64,000 bases of DNA from the NCBI GenBank assembly GCA_944384155.1, contig CALWSG010000002.1:1-64000 (forward strand). The letters run 5' to 3'. A model generated the notes under the pieces. The model did not search any database and was not told where the DNA came from. It saw nothing but the letters and a program-made list of their open reading frames with translations. Within the stretch, counting starts at the first letter, position 1. Each line of letters opens with the position of its first letter. Shown one piece after another: positions 46,724 through 56,277 of the stretch. The translations under genes and the position numbers were made by a program. This stretch comes from an uncultured Lachnospiraceae bacterium (GTDB taxonomy: Bacteria; Bacillota; Clostridia; Lachnospirales; Lachnospiraceae).

Positions 46724-47884
46724 ATGGCAGGAAAAATAATTAAGGCAATAGGCATAAGCATATTGCTTATTATTGTATGGGATATGGTATGCAGTGAGGC
46801 GTACGGCAGTGATGTAAACGGTGAGGAGTCATACAGTGATGAGGATATAGAGGCAGACCTAGAGGAATATGATTTCTATAATGTGGAAAAAGCTCTTGAG
46901 GGTGAGGACATAAACTTTACGGATATGGTAAAAAAGCTTGCAACAGGCCAGTCGGAGGGAGTGTTTTCACAGATGTTTAAAAGTGTTATGTCAAAGCTGT
47001 TTGGAGATATATCATATAATAAGGAGGCAGTTGTAAAAATCATATTTATTGCAATTATATCGGCACTTTTTTCTAATATGTCCATAGTATTAAAAAAGTC
47101 GGATATGTCGGAGACAGGCTTTTATGTTACCTATATGCTTATGATAACAATCCTTATGGTAGGTTTTGTGGTAATGGCAGATATGGTTTCCGAGACAATA
47201 AAGTCAATAATTATATTTATGGACGCACTTATTCCCGCCTTTTTTCTGTCGGTTGGAATGGCCTCCGGCTCTGTAAGTGCCGTAGGATTTTCACAGATTA
47301 TACTTATAGCTATCAATATAATAGACAAGTTTCTTATAAGCTTTGTTCTTCCGCTGGTAAATGTATATGTAATAATACTGCTTGTAAACAATATAGTTAT
47401 GGAGGATTACTTTTCCAAGTTTGCCGATGTGCTAAAAACATTTATTTCCTGGATGCTTAAGGGGTTTATAACAATACTTTTGGGAGCAAATATAATACAG
47501 GGAATGATACTTCCTTCAGTTGACGGTGCAAAAACTGGAATAGTTAATAAAATAATAAATATTATTCCGGGAGGCTCAGCCATAACAAGCGTAGAGGGAA
47601 TAGTGACAACAACGTCGGCGGTTATAAAAAATGCCATAGGAGGGGCGGGGCTTATAGCTATAGTGGTAATATGTGTGTTTCCCATGGCAAAAATGCTTAT
47701 ATACACGGCAATGTATAAAATAACGGGAGCAGTTATACAGCCCATATCAGACAAAAGAATAGGAAACAGTCTTGATGCAGTGTCAGAAGGCATAGGAATG
47801 TTATATAAAATAATACTTACGGTGGCTGTTTTGTTTTTTATAACCATAGCTATTGTATGCTTTACCACAAATATAAAAATATAA
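46724..47884 (+). CDS. spoIIIAE: Stage III sporulation protein AE
   Basis: 386-aa polytopic protein. An N-terminal signal-like helix precedes an acidic region (residues 25-65), then seven or so membrane helices. IINIIPGGSAITSVEGIV (near 272) and KNAIGGAGLIAIV are conserved family segments. Largest membrane component of the SpoIIIA channel. Confidence 0.94.
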   Translation: MAGKIIKAIGISILLIIVWDMVCSEAYGSDVNGEESYSDEDIEADLEEYDFYNVEKALEGEDINFTDMVKKLATGQSEGVFSQMFKSVMSKLFGDISYNKEAVVKIIFIAIISALFSNMSIVLKKSDMSETGFYVTYMLMITILMVGFVVMADMVSETIKSIIIFMDALIPAFFLSVGMASGSVSAVGFSQIILIAINIIDKFLISFVLPLVNVYVIILLVNNIVMEDYFSKFADVLKTFISWMLKGFITILLGANIIQGMILPSVDGAKTGIVNKIINIIPGGSAITSVEGIVTTTSAVIKNAIGGAGLIAIVVICVFPMAKMLIYTAMYKITGAVIQPISDKRIGNSLDAVSEGIGMLYKIILTVAVLFFITIAIVCFTTNIKI

Positions 47885-47903
47885 AAGCTTATAAGGAGGA
47901 GAA

Positions 47904-48488
47904 ATGCTTGAATATATTAGAAGAATTGCAGTTTTTATAGTGGCTGAAAGCGTAATGCTTGGAATAGTTCACAATGAGGATTACAAAAAATTTATAAAAA
48001 TGTGTTCGGGAATGATAATGATAATACTTGTGTTAAGCCCTCTTGACAGGCTGTTTGGAATAACTGATACCATAAGCGGATTTTTAAGGGAAATTACAAA
48101 TGAAAGAGAGTATGAGGAGGCGAGGGAGGCATTGGCATCAGGAATAGAGGGGAATCTTACTGACAGCGGAATAGAAAAAGTAAAGGGAGAATATGAAAAG
48201 CTTTTAAAGGAGCAGATAGGGCAAAAGGCGGCAGAATATGGGTATGAATTAGTTGGTGTGGAGGTAAGCTTTGACGAAAATCAGGATAATTATATAGGAA
48301 TGATAAGGCTTACAATGACTATGGAAGATAAGGAAGAAAGCAGGGGAGAAATTATAATTGAAAAGATAAATATAGGAGATGAAAATATAAAAGCTGTGGA
48401 GGAACCTGATATAATGGCGGTTAAAAATTATATTACGGATACATATGGAATTGATTATGATAGGATATCTGTAGAGGTAGGCTTATGA
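47904..48488 (+). CDS. spoIIIAF: Stage III sporulation protein AF
   Basis: 194 aa. Two N-terminal hydrophobic helices (residues 5-22 and 34-52) are followed by a soluble ring-building-like domain containing YGYELVGVEVSFDENQDNY (for location, near 112). The end overlaps spoIIIAG by 4 nt. Confidence 0.92.
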   Translation: MLEYIRRIAVFIVAESVMLGIVHNEDYKKFIKMCSGMIMIILVLSPLDRLFGITDTISGFLREITNEREYEEAREALASGIEGNLTDSGIEKVKGEYEKLLKEQIGQKAAEYGYELVGVEVSFDENQDNYIGMIRLTMTMEDKEESRGEIIIEKINIGDENIKAVEEPDIMAVKNYITDTYGIDYDRISVEVGL

Positions 48489-49054
48489 AAATAAATATAG
48501 ATATTATTAAAAATATTGGCAAGGATAAATTAATACTTCTGATTATAGCGGGAGTGGTAATTGTTCTTTGTACTGTTTGGGAAGGAAGCAGTGACTCGGC
48601 TGATGAAGGAAGCAGCGTAAGGGAGTCAGTACAGGAAGGCAGTGAGGAAACCATTGACTGGGAGGAGTATGTCAGGGTACAGGAGGAAAGGCTTAAAGAA
48701 ATATTGAGCCAAATAGACGGGGCAGGGGAAATATACGTTATGATAACTCTTAAAAGCAGTGAACAGAAAAATGTTTTAACGGAAAAGGATATATCATATG
48801 AGGATACAGGCGAAGATGACAGTGCAGGAGGAACAAGGAAAATATATACATATTCTGAGGATAATCAGACAGTATATGTGACAGATGAAAGCGGCAAAAC
48901 AACTCCTTACGTATTAAGCAGGATAGCACCATTAGTAGAAGGGGTGGCCGTAATATCAGAGGGAGGAGATAATGCAGTGGTAAAAGAAAAAATAATTAAT
49001 GTGATAAAGGCATTATTTGCCATCGATATTAATAAAATATCAGTAACAAAATAA
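48485..49054 (+). CDS. spoIIIAG: Stage III sporulation protein AG
   Basis: 189 aa with one N-terminal membrane helix (about residues 15-32), a Ser/Glu-rich linker and a ring-building-motif domain. The domain includes LKEILSQIDGAGEIYVMITL and, at the end, EGVAVISEGGDNAVVKEKI (shown in part). SpoIIIAG is known to form the large ring in the intermembrane space. Confidence 0.94.
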   Translation: MKINIDIIKNIGKDKLILLIIAGVVIVLCTVWEGSSDSADEGSSVRESVQEGSEETIDWEEYVRVQEERLKEILSQIDGAGEIYVMITLKSSEQKNVLTEKDISYEDTGEDDSAGGTRKIYTYSEDNQTVYVTDESGKTTPYVLSRIAPLVEGVAVISEGGDNAVVKEKIINVIKALFAIDINKISVTK

Positions 49055-49087
49055 ATAAGCATGGGTTAAGCGGAGGGAATACATACT

Positions 49088-49741
49088 ATGAAAAAAATAT
49101 TCAGAAAAAATCAGATTATAATAACTTCTCTGGCAGCACTTATTGCAGTGGCAGGCTATTTAAACCATATTGAAAGCAATGAAAAGGATTTAAGTGCCGT
49201 AAGCGATAACGCAGAGCAGGAGACAACATTGGAGAGTCAGAATAATAACGGAAAGGATTCTTCAAATGAGGATGGGGAAGGTACACCTGTCTCATCAAAC
49301 AGTGGGGAAACCGGTGACATAGACAGCAATGATATAGATATGTCAGGTGAGCCGGGAGAGGCAGTATTTGTAAATGCTGTGGGAACAGTTGATTTCATTG
49401 TGGAGGCAAAGCTTTTAAGAGAGCAGACAAGGGCAAACAGTAAGGCAATGCTTATGGAGGTAGTAAATAACACAAATGCGGCAGAGGCGGAAAAGCAGGC
49501 GGCGGTTGATAAGATAACAGAGCTTGCAGATATTTCGGAAAGAGAGATGGCTGCGGAAAATCTTATAAGTGCCAAGGGCTATGAAAATGTTGTTGTGACA
49601 ATAACAGACAATGCGGCAGACGTAATGATTGTGTCAGACACTCTGAGTGATGTGGAAAGAGCACAGATAGAGGAAATAGTAAAAAGCAAAACTCAGGTAT
49701 CAGCAGATAAAATTACAATAACAGCAGTAAAAACAAACTAA
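49088..49741 (+). CDS. spoIIIAH: Stage III sporulation protein AH
   Basis: 217 aa. One N-terminal helix (residues 10-26), a long Ser/Gly/Asp-rich linker (30-95) and a C-terminal YscJ/FliF-like domain with LLREQTRANSKAMLMEVVN near 116. SpoIIIAH faces the forespore protein SpoIIQ across the intermembrane space. Last gene of the operon. Confidence 0.95.
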   Translation: MKKIFRKNQIIITSLAALIAVAGYLNHIESNEKDLSAVSDNAEQETTLESQNNNGKDSSNEDGEGTPVSSNSGETGDIDSNDIDMSGEPGEAVFVNAVGTVDFIVEAKLLREQTRANSKAMLMEVVNNTNAAEAEKQAAVDKITELADISEREMAAENLISAKGYENVVVTITDNAADVMIVSDTLSDVERAQIEEIVKSKTQVSADKITITAVKTN

Positions 49742-49748
49742 ATATTTA

Positions 49749-49777
49749 TTGCAATTAACTGTTTTTTTTGTTATAGT
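49749..49777 (+). promoter_or_regulatory. Promoter for the asp23-nusB run
   Basis: TTGCAA (49749-49754), 17 bp, TATAGT (49772-49777), located after the spoIIIA operon. It allows growth-phase expression of the following housekeeping genes. Confidence 0.7.
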
Positions 49778-49822
49778 AAACATTAGAAAACGAGCAGCTT
49801 TATATGCGGAATGGAGATAAGT

Positions 49823-50185
49823 ATGAATAATAAGAAGAACATGAGTATCGGTGAAGTGCAGATAGCTGATGATGTTGTTGCTATTATAGCAGGTCTTGCA
49901 GCTACTGAGGTTGAAGGCGTTTCATCTATGGCAGGAAATATAACAAAAGAAATAATAGGAAAGCTTGGAATGAAAAACCTATCAAAGGGTGTAAAGGTTA
50001 CTGTCGGGGAGGACAGTGTGGCAGTGGAGTTAAGCTTAAATATAGCATATGGCTATAATGTACCGGAAGTATCAGAGAAAGTGCAGGATAAGGTAAAGGC
50101 GGCAATAGAGAATATGACCGGACTTAAGGTTAAAGAGGTTAATATTCATGTTGCAGGTGTGGCAATAGAGAATGATAATCTGTAA
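49823..50185 (+). CDS. Asp23/Gls24-family envelope stress protein (YqhY-like)
   Basis: About 120 aa from ATG 49823 (GGAG 7 nt upstream); an ATG at 49811 is the alternative. The segments GEVQIADDVVAIIAGLAATEVEGVS and VKVTVGEDSVAVELSLNIAYG (for location) are typical of Asp23 proteins, small soluble proteins tied to the membrane or fatty-acid synthesis control. In Bacillus the equivalent gene follows accBC and precedes nusB; here accBC is missing. Confidence 0.9.
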   Translation: MNNKKNMSIGEVQIADDVVAIIAGLAATEVEGVSSMAGNITKEIIGKLGMKNLSKGVKVTVGEDSVAVELSLNIAYGYNVPEVSEKVQDKVKAAIENMTGLKVKEVNIHVAGVAIENDNL

Positions 50186-50227
50186 TATGTAAGAGAGAAT
50201 TTGTGCCTGTACGGTGGCAGTATTTAT

Positions 50228-50252
50228 GGGACCGCATATTGCGGTCTCTTTG
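50228..50252 (+). terminator. Weak hairpin before nusB
   Basis: GGACCGCA pairs with TGCGGTCT across TAT (50228-50248), followed only by TTT. Outer arms TGTGCC (near 50203) and GGCACA (near 50252) could extend it. Possible attenuator. Confidence 0.4.
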
Positions 50253-50301
50253 GCACACCGAGAATAATAGTATGAAAAATAAGAAAAGTTGGTAAAGGCT
50301 G

Positions 50302-50697
50302 ATGACAAGAAGAGAACTGAGAGAAAACACATTTAAACTGCTTTTTCATAAGGAGTTTCATGACAGCGGAGAGATGGAGGAGCAGTATGGTTTATTTGTG
50401 GAAGCTATAGAGGCGATGAATGATAGTGATAAAAAGTTTGTACATGACAGAGTATTCGATATACTTCCAAGACTTCATGAGATTGACGGGGCTATTGATA
50501 ATGTATCCCATGGCTGGAAAACATCAAGAATGGGAAGAGTAGACTTAACAATATTGAGGCTTGCTTACTATGAAATGAAATATGATGATACCATTCCTGA
50601 GCCTGTTGCAATTAATGAGGCAGTGGAGTTGGCCAAGAAATACGGCGGAGATGATTCACCGTCATTTATTAACGGTGTGCTTGCAAAGCTCACCTAA
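50302..50697 (+). CDS. nusB: Transcription antitermination factor NusB
   Basis: 131-aa all-helical RNA-binding protein acting with NusE in rRNA antitermination. [15 protein letters not shown] at the start and [11 protein letters not shown] plus [21 protein letters not shown] at the end are diagnostic (the latter given for location). Length is normal. It begins the nusB-xseA-xseB-ispA-dxs run. Confidence 0.95.
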   Translation: MTRRELRENTFKLLFHKEFHDSGEMEEQYGLFVEAIEAMNDSDKKFVHDRVFDILPRLHEIDGAIDNVSHGWKTSRMGRVDLTILRLAYYEMKYDDTIPEPVAINEAVELAKKYGGDDSPSFINGVLAKLT

Positions 50698-50714
50698 GCT
50701 TCAGGAGGCTGTGT

Positions 50715-51938
50715 ATGGCAGGAGTATATACGGTATCGCAGATAAATGCATATATAAAGCATTTATTTACTGAGGATTTCGCCCTGTCCTCAATAAGCAT
50801 AAAAGGCGAAGTGTCAAACTGTAAATATCATTCATCAGGTCATATATATTTTACTCTAAAAGACGGTGGTGCTTGTCTGGCAGCAGTTATGTTTGCCGGC
50901 AACAGAAGCGGTCTTTCTTTTACGTTAAAGGAAGGACAGAAAGTAGTAGCATCAGGCAGCGTAAATGTATACGAAAGAGACGGAAAGTATCAGTTATATG
51001 CAAAAAATATTGTTCTTGACGGAGAGGGCGATTTATATAGAAAATTTGAGGAGCTTAAGGGCAGACTCTTAGAAATGGGTATGTTTGAAAAGGAATATAA
51101 AAAGCCAATACCCAAATATGCAATGAATATAGGCATAGTAACCTCCGGTACGGGAGCAGCCATACAGGATATTATAAATATATCACGGAGAAGGAATCCA
51201 TATGTTAAGCTTTACTTATACTCTGCAACGGTTCAGGGGGACGGAGCAGTTCCTTCAATTATCAGTGGAATAAATTGTCTTGATGATATTGGACTTGATG
51301 TTATTATAGTAGGAAGAGGAGGAGGCTCCATAGAGGATTTATGGGCATTTAATGATGAGAGTGTGGCAAGGGCAATATTTGCATGTAAAACACCTGTGGT
51401 ATCGGCTGTAGGTCACGAGACAGACACAACCATAGCAGATTACGTGGCAGATATGAGGGCACCTACCCCGTCAGCCGCCGCAGAGCTTACAGTATTTGAC
51501 TACAGAAAGTATCTTGAGGATATAGATGGATTAAGGAGAATGCTTGACAAGCTTTTGCAGGGAAAAATAAATGCATACAGAAGCAGGCTGGAAAATTACG
51601 GCTTACGGCTGGAAAATAAAAATCCCGTAAAAAAAATTAATGATAAAAGACAGCAGCTTGATAATATATATGACAGGCTTTATGAAAAAATAAAAATGAA
51701 GCTTAGCAGTGATAAATCAAGGCTGGCTGTAATGGCTGAAAGATTAAATAATATGTCACCTCTTACAAGGCTTGACAGAGGCTTTGCCTATGTGGCATCA
51801 GAAGGAAAAACCTTAAAAAGTATAAGTCAGGTAAAAGAGGGAGACATAATAGAGGTAAGCCTTAGGGACGGAAATATTAAGGCAGGTGTAATAAGCACGG
51901 AAAACAACAGAAATATATTGGAACAAAATCAAATATAA
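50715..51938 (+). CDS. xseA: Exodeoxyribonuclease VII large subunit
   Basis: 407 aa. An N-terminal OB fold (YTVSQINAYIKHLFTED) precedes the catalytic domain with GIVTSGTGAAIQDI near residue 141, VGRGGGSIEDLWAFNDE near 198 and SAVGHETDTTIADYVAD near 230. A coiled-coil region follows at 265-345. It degrades single-stranded DNA with XseB, encoded next. Confidence 0.96.
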   Translation: MAGVYTVSQINAYIKHLFTEDFALSSISIKGEVSNCKYHSSGHIYFTLKDGGACLAAVMFAGNRSGLSFTLKEGQKVVASGSVNVYERDGKYQLYAKNIVLDGEGDLYRKFEELKGRLLEMGMFEKEYKKPIPKYAMNIGIVTSGTGAAIQDIINISRRRNPYVKLYLYSATVQGDGAVPSIISGINCLDDIGLDVIIVGRGGGSIEDLWAFNDESVARAIFACKTPVVSAVGHETDTTIADYVADMRAPTPSAAAELTVFDYRKYLEDIDGLRRMLDKLLQGKINAYRSRLENYGLRLENKNPVKKINDKRQQLDNIYDRLYEKIKMKLSSDKSRLAVMAERLNNMSPLTRLDRGFAYVASEGKTLKSISQVKEGDIIEVSLRDGNIKAGVISTENNRNILEQNQI

Positions 51939-51953
51939 GGATATGAGGAAGAT

Positions 51954-52187
51954 ATGGGAAGAACAAAAAGCGAGGCAAAGGAAGAAGGCAAAAAAGAAAA
52001 TAAACAGGAAATAACAATAGACGAGGGATTTGCAAAGCTTCAGGATATACTTACGGCAATGGATGCAGAGGGCATAAGTCTGGAGGATTCATTTAAGCTC
52101 TACAATGATGGTGTACTGCTTGTAAAGGAGTTAAGCGGAAAACTTAATGATGCCGAAAACAGTCTTACGATAGTAAATGAGGAATAA
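51954..52187 (+). CDS. xseB: Exodeoxyribonuclease VII small subunit
   Basis: 77 aa. After a charged N-terminus, GFAKLQDILTAMDAEGISLEDSFKLYNDG (for location) is the XseB helical hairpin. It lies 15 bp after xseA and 12 bp before ispA. Confidence 0.94.
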   Translation: MGRTKSEAKEEGKKENKQEITIDEGFAKLQDILTAMDAEGISLEDSFKLYNDGVLLVKELSGKLNDAENSLTIVNEE

Positions 52188-52199
52188 AAGGAGATTAAT

Positions 52200-53090
52200 G
52201 TGGAAGATTTCAATGAAAAATTAAAATGTAAAACAAAAGAAGCAGAGGAAATTATATTTAAATATCTGCCGGAGGAAAATGGCTTTCAAAAAAGTGTTAT
52301 AGAGGCAATGAATTACAGCGTAAAGGCGGGAGGTAAAAGACTGCGTCCGATGCTTATGATGGAAACCTCACGTCTCTTCGGATATACGGGAAGGGAGACA
52401 GAGCCATTTATGGCAGCTATTGAGATGATACACACATATTCTCTTGTCCATGATGACCTTCCGGCAATGGATAATGACATGGTAAGGAGAGGTCTGCCTA
52501 CCACCCACGCAAAATTTGGACATGCCATGGGAATATTGGCGGGAGACGGGCTTTTAAATTATGCCTTTGAGGTATGTGCACGCACTATAGTGAAAAGTAA
52601 GACAATGGAAAAAGCAGTAAAGGCATATCAGATTCTTGCAGACAAGGCAGGAATAAACGGCATGATAGGAGGTCAGACTGTAGATGTGCAGCTTACAAAT
52701 AAGCCTATAGACAAGGACACCCTTGATTTTATATACAGATTAAAGACAGGTGCACTTATTGAGGCGGCAATGATGATAGGTGCAGTTATGGCAGGAGCAT
52801 CAAATGATAATATTGAAAAGTCAAGAAAAATTGCATTAGCGGTGGGAATGGCATTTCAGATACAGGATGATATCCTTGATGTGGAAAGTACAACAGAGGA
52901 ATTGGGAAAGCCTGTTTTAAGTGACGAGAAAAATTGCAAGACAACATATGTTACTCTGTATGGTATAGAGGAATCAAAAAGGATAGTAAAAGAATATACA
53001 AGGCAGGCACTTGAGATTTTAGACGGAATGGAATATAGTAATGAATTTTTAAGGGAGCTGCTTATAAGTCTGATGACAAGAAAAAAATAA
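52200..53090 (+). CDS. ispA: Polyprenyl (geranyl/farnesyl) diphosphate synthase
   Basis: Condenses IPP with allylic diphosphates to farnesyl diphosphate. The first Asp-rich motif is in VHDDLPAMDNDMVRRG (near residue 85) and the second is QIQDDILDVES (near 221); GGKRLRPML is at 41-49. GTG start at 52200 with AAAGGAG upstream. 296 aa is normal. It is paired with dxs, next, which supplies the MEP pathway. Confidence 0.95.
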   Translation: MEDFNEKLKCKTKEAEEIIFKYLPEENGFQKSVIEAMNYSVKAGGKRLRPMLMMETSRLFGYTGRETEPFMAAIEMIHTYSLVHDDLPAMDNDMVRRGLPTTHAKFGHAMGILAGDGLLNYAFEVCARTIVKSKTMEKAVKAYQILADKAGINGMIGGQTVDVQLTNKPIDKDTLDFIYRLKTGALIEAAMMIGAVMAGASNDNIEKSRKIALAVGMAFQIQDDILDVESTTEELGKPVLSDEKNCKTTYVTLYGIEESKRIVKEYTRQALEILDGMEYSNEFLRELLISLMTRKK

Positions 53091-53107
53091 AGCAGTAAGG
53101 GACAGAT

Positions 53108-54982
53108 ATGGAGACAGGTATGTTATTAGATAAGATAAACAAGGAAAATGACATAAAGAACATAGCTACAGAGGATTATGACAGACTGGCACGGGAAATA
53201 AGGGAATTTCTTATAGAAAGGATTTCCGTAAGCGGAGGACACCTTGCATCAAATCTGGGAGTGGTGGAGCTTACAATGGCACTTCATCTGGTACTTGATT
53301 TTCCGGAGGACAAGCTTATATGGGATGTGGGACATCAGTCATATACTCACAAAATACTTACAGGGCGTAAAAATGAATTTAATACCTTAAGGTCATATGG
53401 GGGTATCAGCGGATTTCCAAAGAGAAGAGAGAGTAAGTGTGATGCCTTTGATACAGGTCATAGCTCAACATCTATATCGGCAGGTTTGGGAATAGCATCA
53501 GGCTATTATCTGTCAGGAAACAACGGGGTTGTAGTGTCCGTTATAGGTGACGGAGCTCTTACGGGAGGAATGGCATACGAGGCGCTTAACAATGTTTCAA
53601 ATCTTAAGAGAAACTTTATTATAGTGTTAAATGACAATAATATGTCTATATCAGAGAATGTGGGCGGAATGTCATCATATCTTGATTCCTTAAGAACAGG
53701 GAATGTATACAATGACTTAAAGGCAGGCGTTACAAATACATTAAATAAAATTCCTGTTGTGGGAGAAAAAATGGTGCATCAGATAAAAAAGACAAAGAGC
53801 AGTATAAAGCAGCTGGTGATTCCCGGAATGTTTTTTGAGGATATGGGTATTACATATCTTGGACCTGTGGACGGACATAATATATTGCAGCTTGTAAAAA
53901 CCTTAAATAAGGCAAAAAAGCTGCCTCATGCAGTTATTGTTCATGTGATTACAAAAAAAGGAAAAGGATATGAGCAGGCAGAAAGAAATCCGTCAAAGTT
54001 TCACGGAGTAGAGCCTTTTGATATATTTTCGGGGGAGGTTTACAGAAAAAAAGCAGAGCTGTCATATACTGATATTTTTTCAAAAGCAATAGTAAAGCTT
54101 GGGGAGAATAACAGGAAAATTACGGCAATTACGGCGGCAATGCCTGACGGCACAGGATTAAAAAAATTCAAGTCAAGGTATCCGGAAAGATTTTTTGATG
54201 TGGGAATAGCAGAGGAGCATGCAGTGACATTTGCGGCAGGTCTTGCGGCAGCAGGATATAAGCCTTATGTTGCCATATATTCATCATTTCTTCAAAGGGC
54301 ATATGACCAAATTCTTCATGACGTATGTATACAGGATTTGCCTGTTGTATTTGCAATAGACAGGGCAGGTCTGGTGGGAGGAGACGGAGAAACCCATCAG
54401 GGAATATTTGACATATCCTTCCTAAGCTCAATACCTAATATGAGTATATTTGCACCAAAGAATAAATATGAGTTTATTGATATTTTAAGGTACTCAACAT
54501 ATTACAGCGGTCCTTTGGCAATAAGATATCCTAGAGGAGAAGCCTACAGTGGCTTTAAGGAGTACAGAGCTCCGATAAAGTACGGAAAAAGCGAAATAAT
54601 ATATAAGGAGAAGGATATTGCCATAGTGGCGGTAGGAAGCATGGTAAAGACAGGGGCAGAGGTAAGGAAAATATTAAAGGAAAAAGGATACTTTGTCACC
54701 CTTGTAAACGGAAGATTTATAAAGCCAATAGATGAGGAGTGTATAGGAAGCCTTACTGAAAATCATAAAATTATAGTAACACTTGAGGAAAATGTTATTA
54801 AGGGAGGATACGGAGAGAGTGTTATGAGATATGTTCAGACCATTGATACAGGTGTGAGGGTATTGAATATAGGGGTTCCTAATATATATTTAGAGCATGG
54901 CTCAGTGGAACAGCTTCATAAGGAGGCAGGACTTGATCCGGCATCTATTGCCGGAAGGATAGAGGAACTTAACAATGGATAA
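53108..54982 (+). CDS. dxs: 1-Deoxy-D-xylulose-5-phosphate synthase
   Basis: Thiamine diphosphate enzyme that starts the MEP isoprenoid pathway from pyruvate and glyceraldehyde 3-phosphate. SVIGDGALTGGMAYEALNN (near residue 146) and the N in LNDNNMSIS form the ThDP/metal motif. The transketolase-like middle domain has DVGIAEEHAVTFAAGLA (near 364) and DRAGLVGGDGETHQG (near 418). 624 aa is typical. It overlaps nadK by 8 nt; no tlyA-type gene lies between them. Confidence 0.96.
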   Translation: METGMLLDKINKENDIKNIATEDYDRLAREIREFLIERISVSGGHLASNLGVVELTMALHLVLDFPEDKLIWDVGHQSYTHKILTGRKNEFNTLRSYGGISGFPKRRESKCDAFDTGHSSTSISAGLGIASGYYLSGNNGVVVSVIGDGALTGGMAYEALNNVSNLKRNFIIVLNDNNMSISENVGGMSSYLDSLRTGNVYNDLKAGVTNTLNKIPVVGEKMVHQIKKTKSSIKQLVIPGMFFEDMGITYLGPVDGHNILQLVKTLNKAKKLPHAVIVHVITKKGKGYEQAERNPSKFHGVEPFDIFSGEVYRKKAELSYTDIFSKAIVKLGENNRKITAITAAMPDGTGLKKFKSRYPERFFDVGIAEEHAVTFAAGLAAAGYKPYVAIYSSFLQRAYDQILHDVCIQDLPVVFAIDRAGLVGGDGETHQGIFDISFLSSIPNMSIFAPKNKYEFIDILRYSTYYSGPLAIRYPRGEAYSGFKEYRAPIKYGKSEIIYKEKDIAIVAVGSMVKTGAEVRKILKEKGYFVTLVNGRFIKPIDEECIGSLTENHKIIVTLEENVIKGGYGESVMRYVQTIDTGVRVLNIGVPNIYLEHGSVEQLHKEAGLDPASIAGRIEELNNG

Positions 54983-55823
54983 ATTTTTTTTAGTTGCAAA
55001 CAGTGATAAGGAAAGGATAAAAAATAAAATAGAGGAAATAAGAGAATATCTTAAGGAAAAGGGCGTAAGGTGCGGCTATGTAAACGGCTATGTAAAAAGA
55101 GAGGACGTACCTTGTGATACAGAGTGCGTAATGGTTCTTGGCGGTGACGGAACTATGCTTCAGGCTTCAAGGGAGCTTGTTGGAACAAGTGCATCGTTTA
55201 TAGGAGTAAATTTTGGGACACTTGGTTTTTTGGCTGAGGTGGAAAGAGATGATGTAAAGGAAATGCTTAACCGTCTTATAAAAAATCAGTTTAAAATAGA
55301 GCATAGAATGATGCTGACAGGACAGATTATAAGAGACGGCAGTATAATAGCCGAAGACGTTGCACTTAACGATATTGTTATTAATAGAAGCGGTCCCCTT
55401 CATATTATGAATTTTTCCGTTTATGTCAACGATATGCTTTTAAAGGAGTATAAGGCAGACGGAATGATAGTTTCCACTCCTACAGGTTCTACAGCTTACA
55501 GTATGTCTGCGGGAGGTCCTATAGTAAAGCCTTCTGCAAATCTTACGGTTCTTACACCTATATGTCCACATACCTTAAATACAAGAAGCATAGTTTTGGA
55601 GGGGGAGGACATTATAGAGATAGACATAAATAGAAGTAAAAAGTACCGGGAAGATAAAAGGGGAGTATATTTTGATGGGGACAGATGTACAGACCTTATG
55701 GAGGGGGACAAAATTATTATAAAAAAATCTAAGCTAAGCACAAAAATTATTAAGCTAAGCAGTGAGAGCTTTTTGGAAATACTCGGAAAGAAGATGAGCA
55801 GCAATGAAGATAGCCAGACATAA
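54975..55823 (+). CDS. nadK: NAD kinase
   Basis: Phosphorylates NAD to NADP. The catalytic GGDGTML is at residues 56-62, NFGTLGFLAEV near 76, and the substrate segment SGPLHIMNFSVYVND and TPTGSTAYSMSAGGPI near 143-180. 282 aa is normal. It overlaps both dxs (8 nt) and argR (20 nt), implying translational coupling. Confidence 0.95.
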   Translation: MDKFFLVANSDKERIKNKIEEIREYLKEKGVRCGYVNGYVKREDVPCDTECVMVLGGDGTMLQASRELVGTSASFIGVNFGTLGFLAEVERDDVKEMLNRLIKNQFKIEHRMMLTGQIIRDGSIIAEDVALNDIVINRSGPLHIMNFSVYVNDMLLKEYKADGMIVSTPTGSTAYSMSAGGPIVKPSANLTVLTPICPHTLNTRSIVLEGEDIIEIDINRSKKYREDKRGVYFDGDRCTDLMEGDKIIIKKSKLSTKIIKLSSESFLEILGKKMSSNEDSQT

Positions 55824-56265
55824 AAAAATATTGGAGCTTATAAGCAAATATGAAATAGCAACTCAGGAGGAACTGGCGGAGAGGCTTATTGACAGCGGCT
55901 TTTTAGTTACTCAGGCAACAGTGTCAAGGGATATAAGAGAATTGTCATTAACTAAAATATCTGTTGCAGGAGGACAGAAATATACGGCGGTGAAAACCTC
56001 GGAAAGGGAAATGAATAAAAAGCTGCTAAAAATATTAAAGGAAGGTTATTTATCTTCAGACAAGGCAGGAAGCATAGTGGTAATAAAGACTGAATCAGGT
56101 ATGGCAATGGCAGTGGCGGCGGCACTTGATGCACTTGGCTGGAGAGAGGCAGCAGGAACCATAGCGGGAGACGACACAATATTTTGTGCCGTAAGAAATG
56201 ATGATGATGCGGCGGCAATAATGAGAAAGCTCTCAAGAATAGCTTTAGAGGAAGCAGAGGAGTAA
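55804..56265 (+). CDS. argR: Arginine repressor ArgR/AhrC
   Basis: 153 aa. An N-terminal winged helix (ATQEELAERLIDSGFLVTQATVSRDIREL, for location, residues 19-47) binds ARG boxes. The C-terminal oligomerisation and arginine-binding domain has GTIAGDDTIFCAVRNDDDA near 119. Position upstream of recN is conserved across Firmicutes. Confidence 0.95.
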   Translation: MKIARHKKILELISKYEIATQEELAERLIDSGFLVTQATVSRDIRELSLTKISVAGGQKYTAVKTSEREMNKKLLKILKEGYLSSDKAGSIVVIKTESGMAMAVAAALDALGWREAAGTIAGDDTIFCAVRNDDDAAAIMRKLSRIALEEAEE

Positions 56266-56277
56266 AGGAAGGTATAT

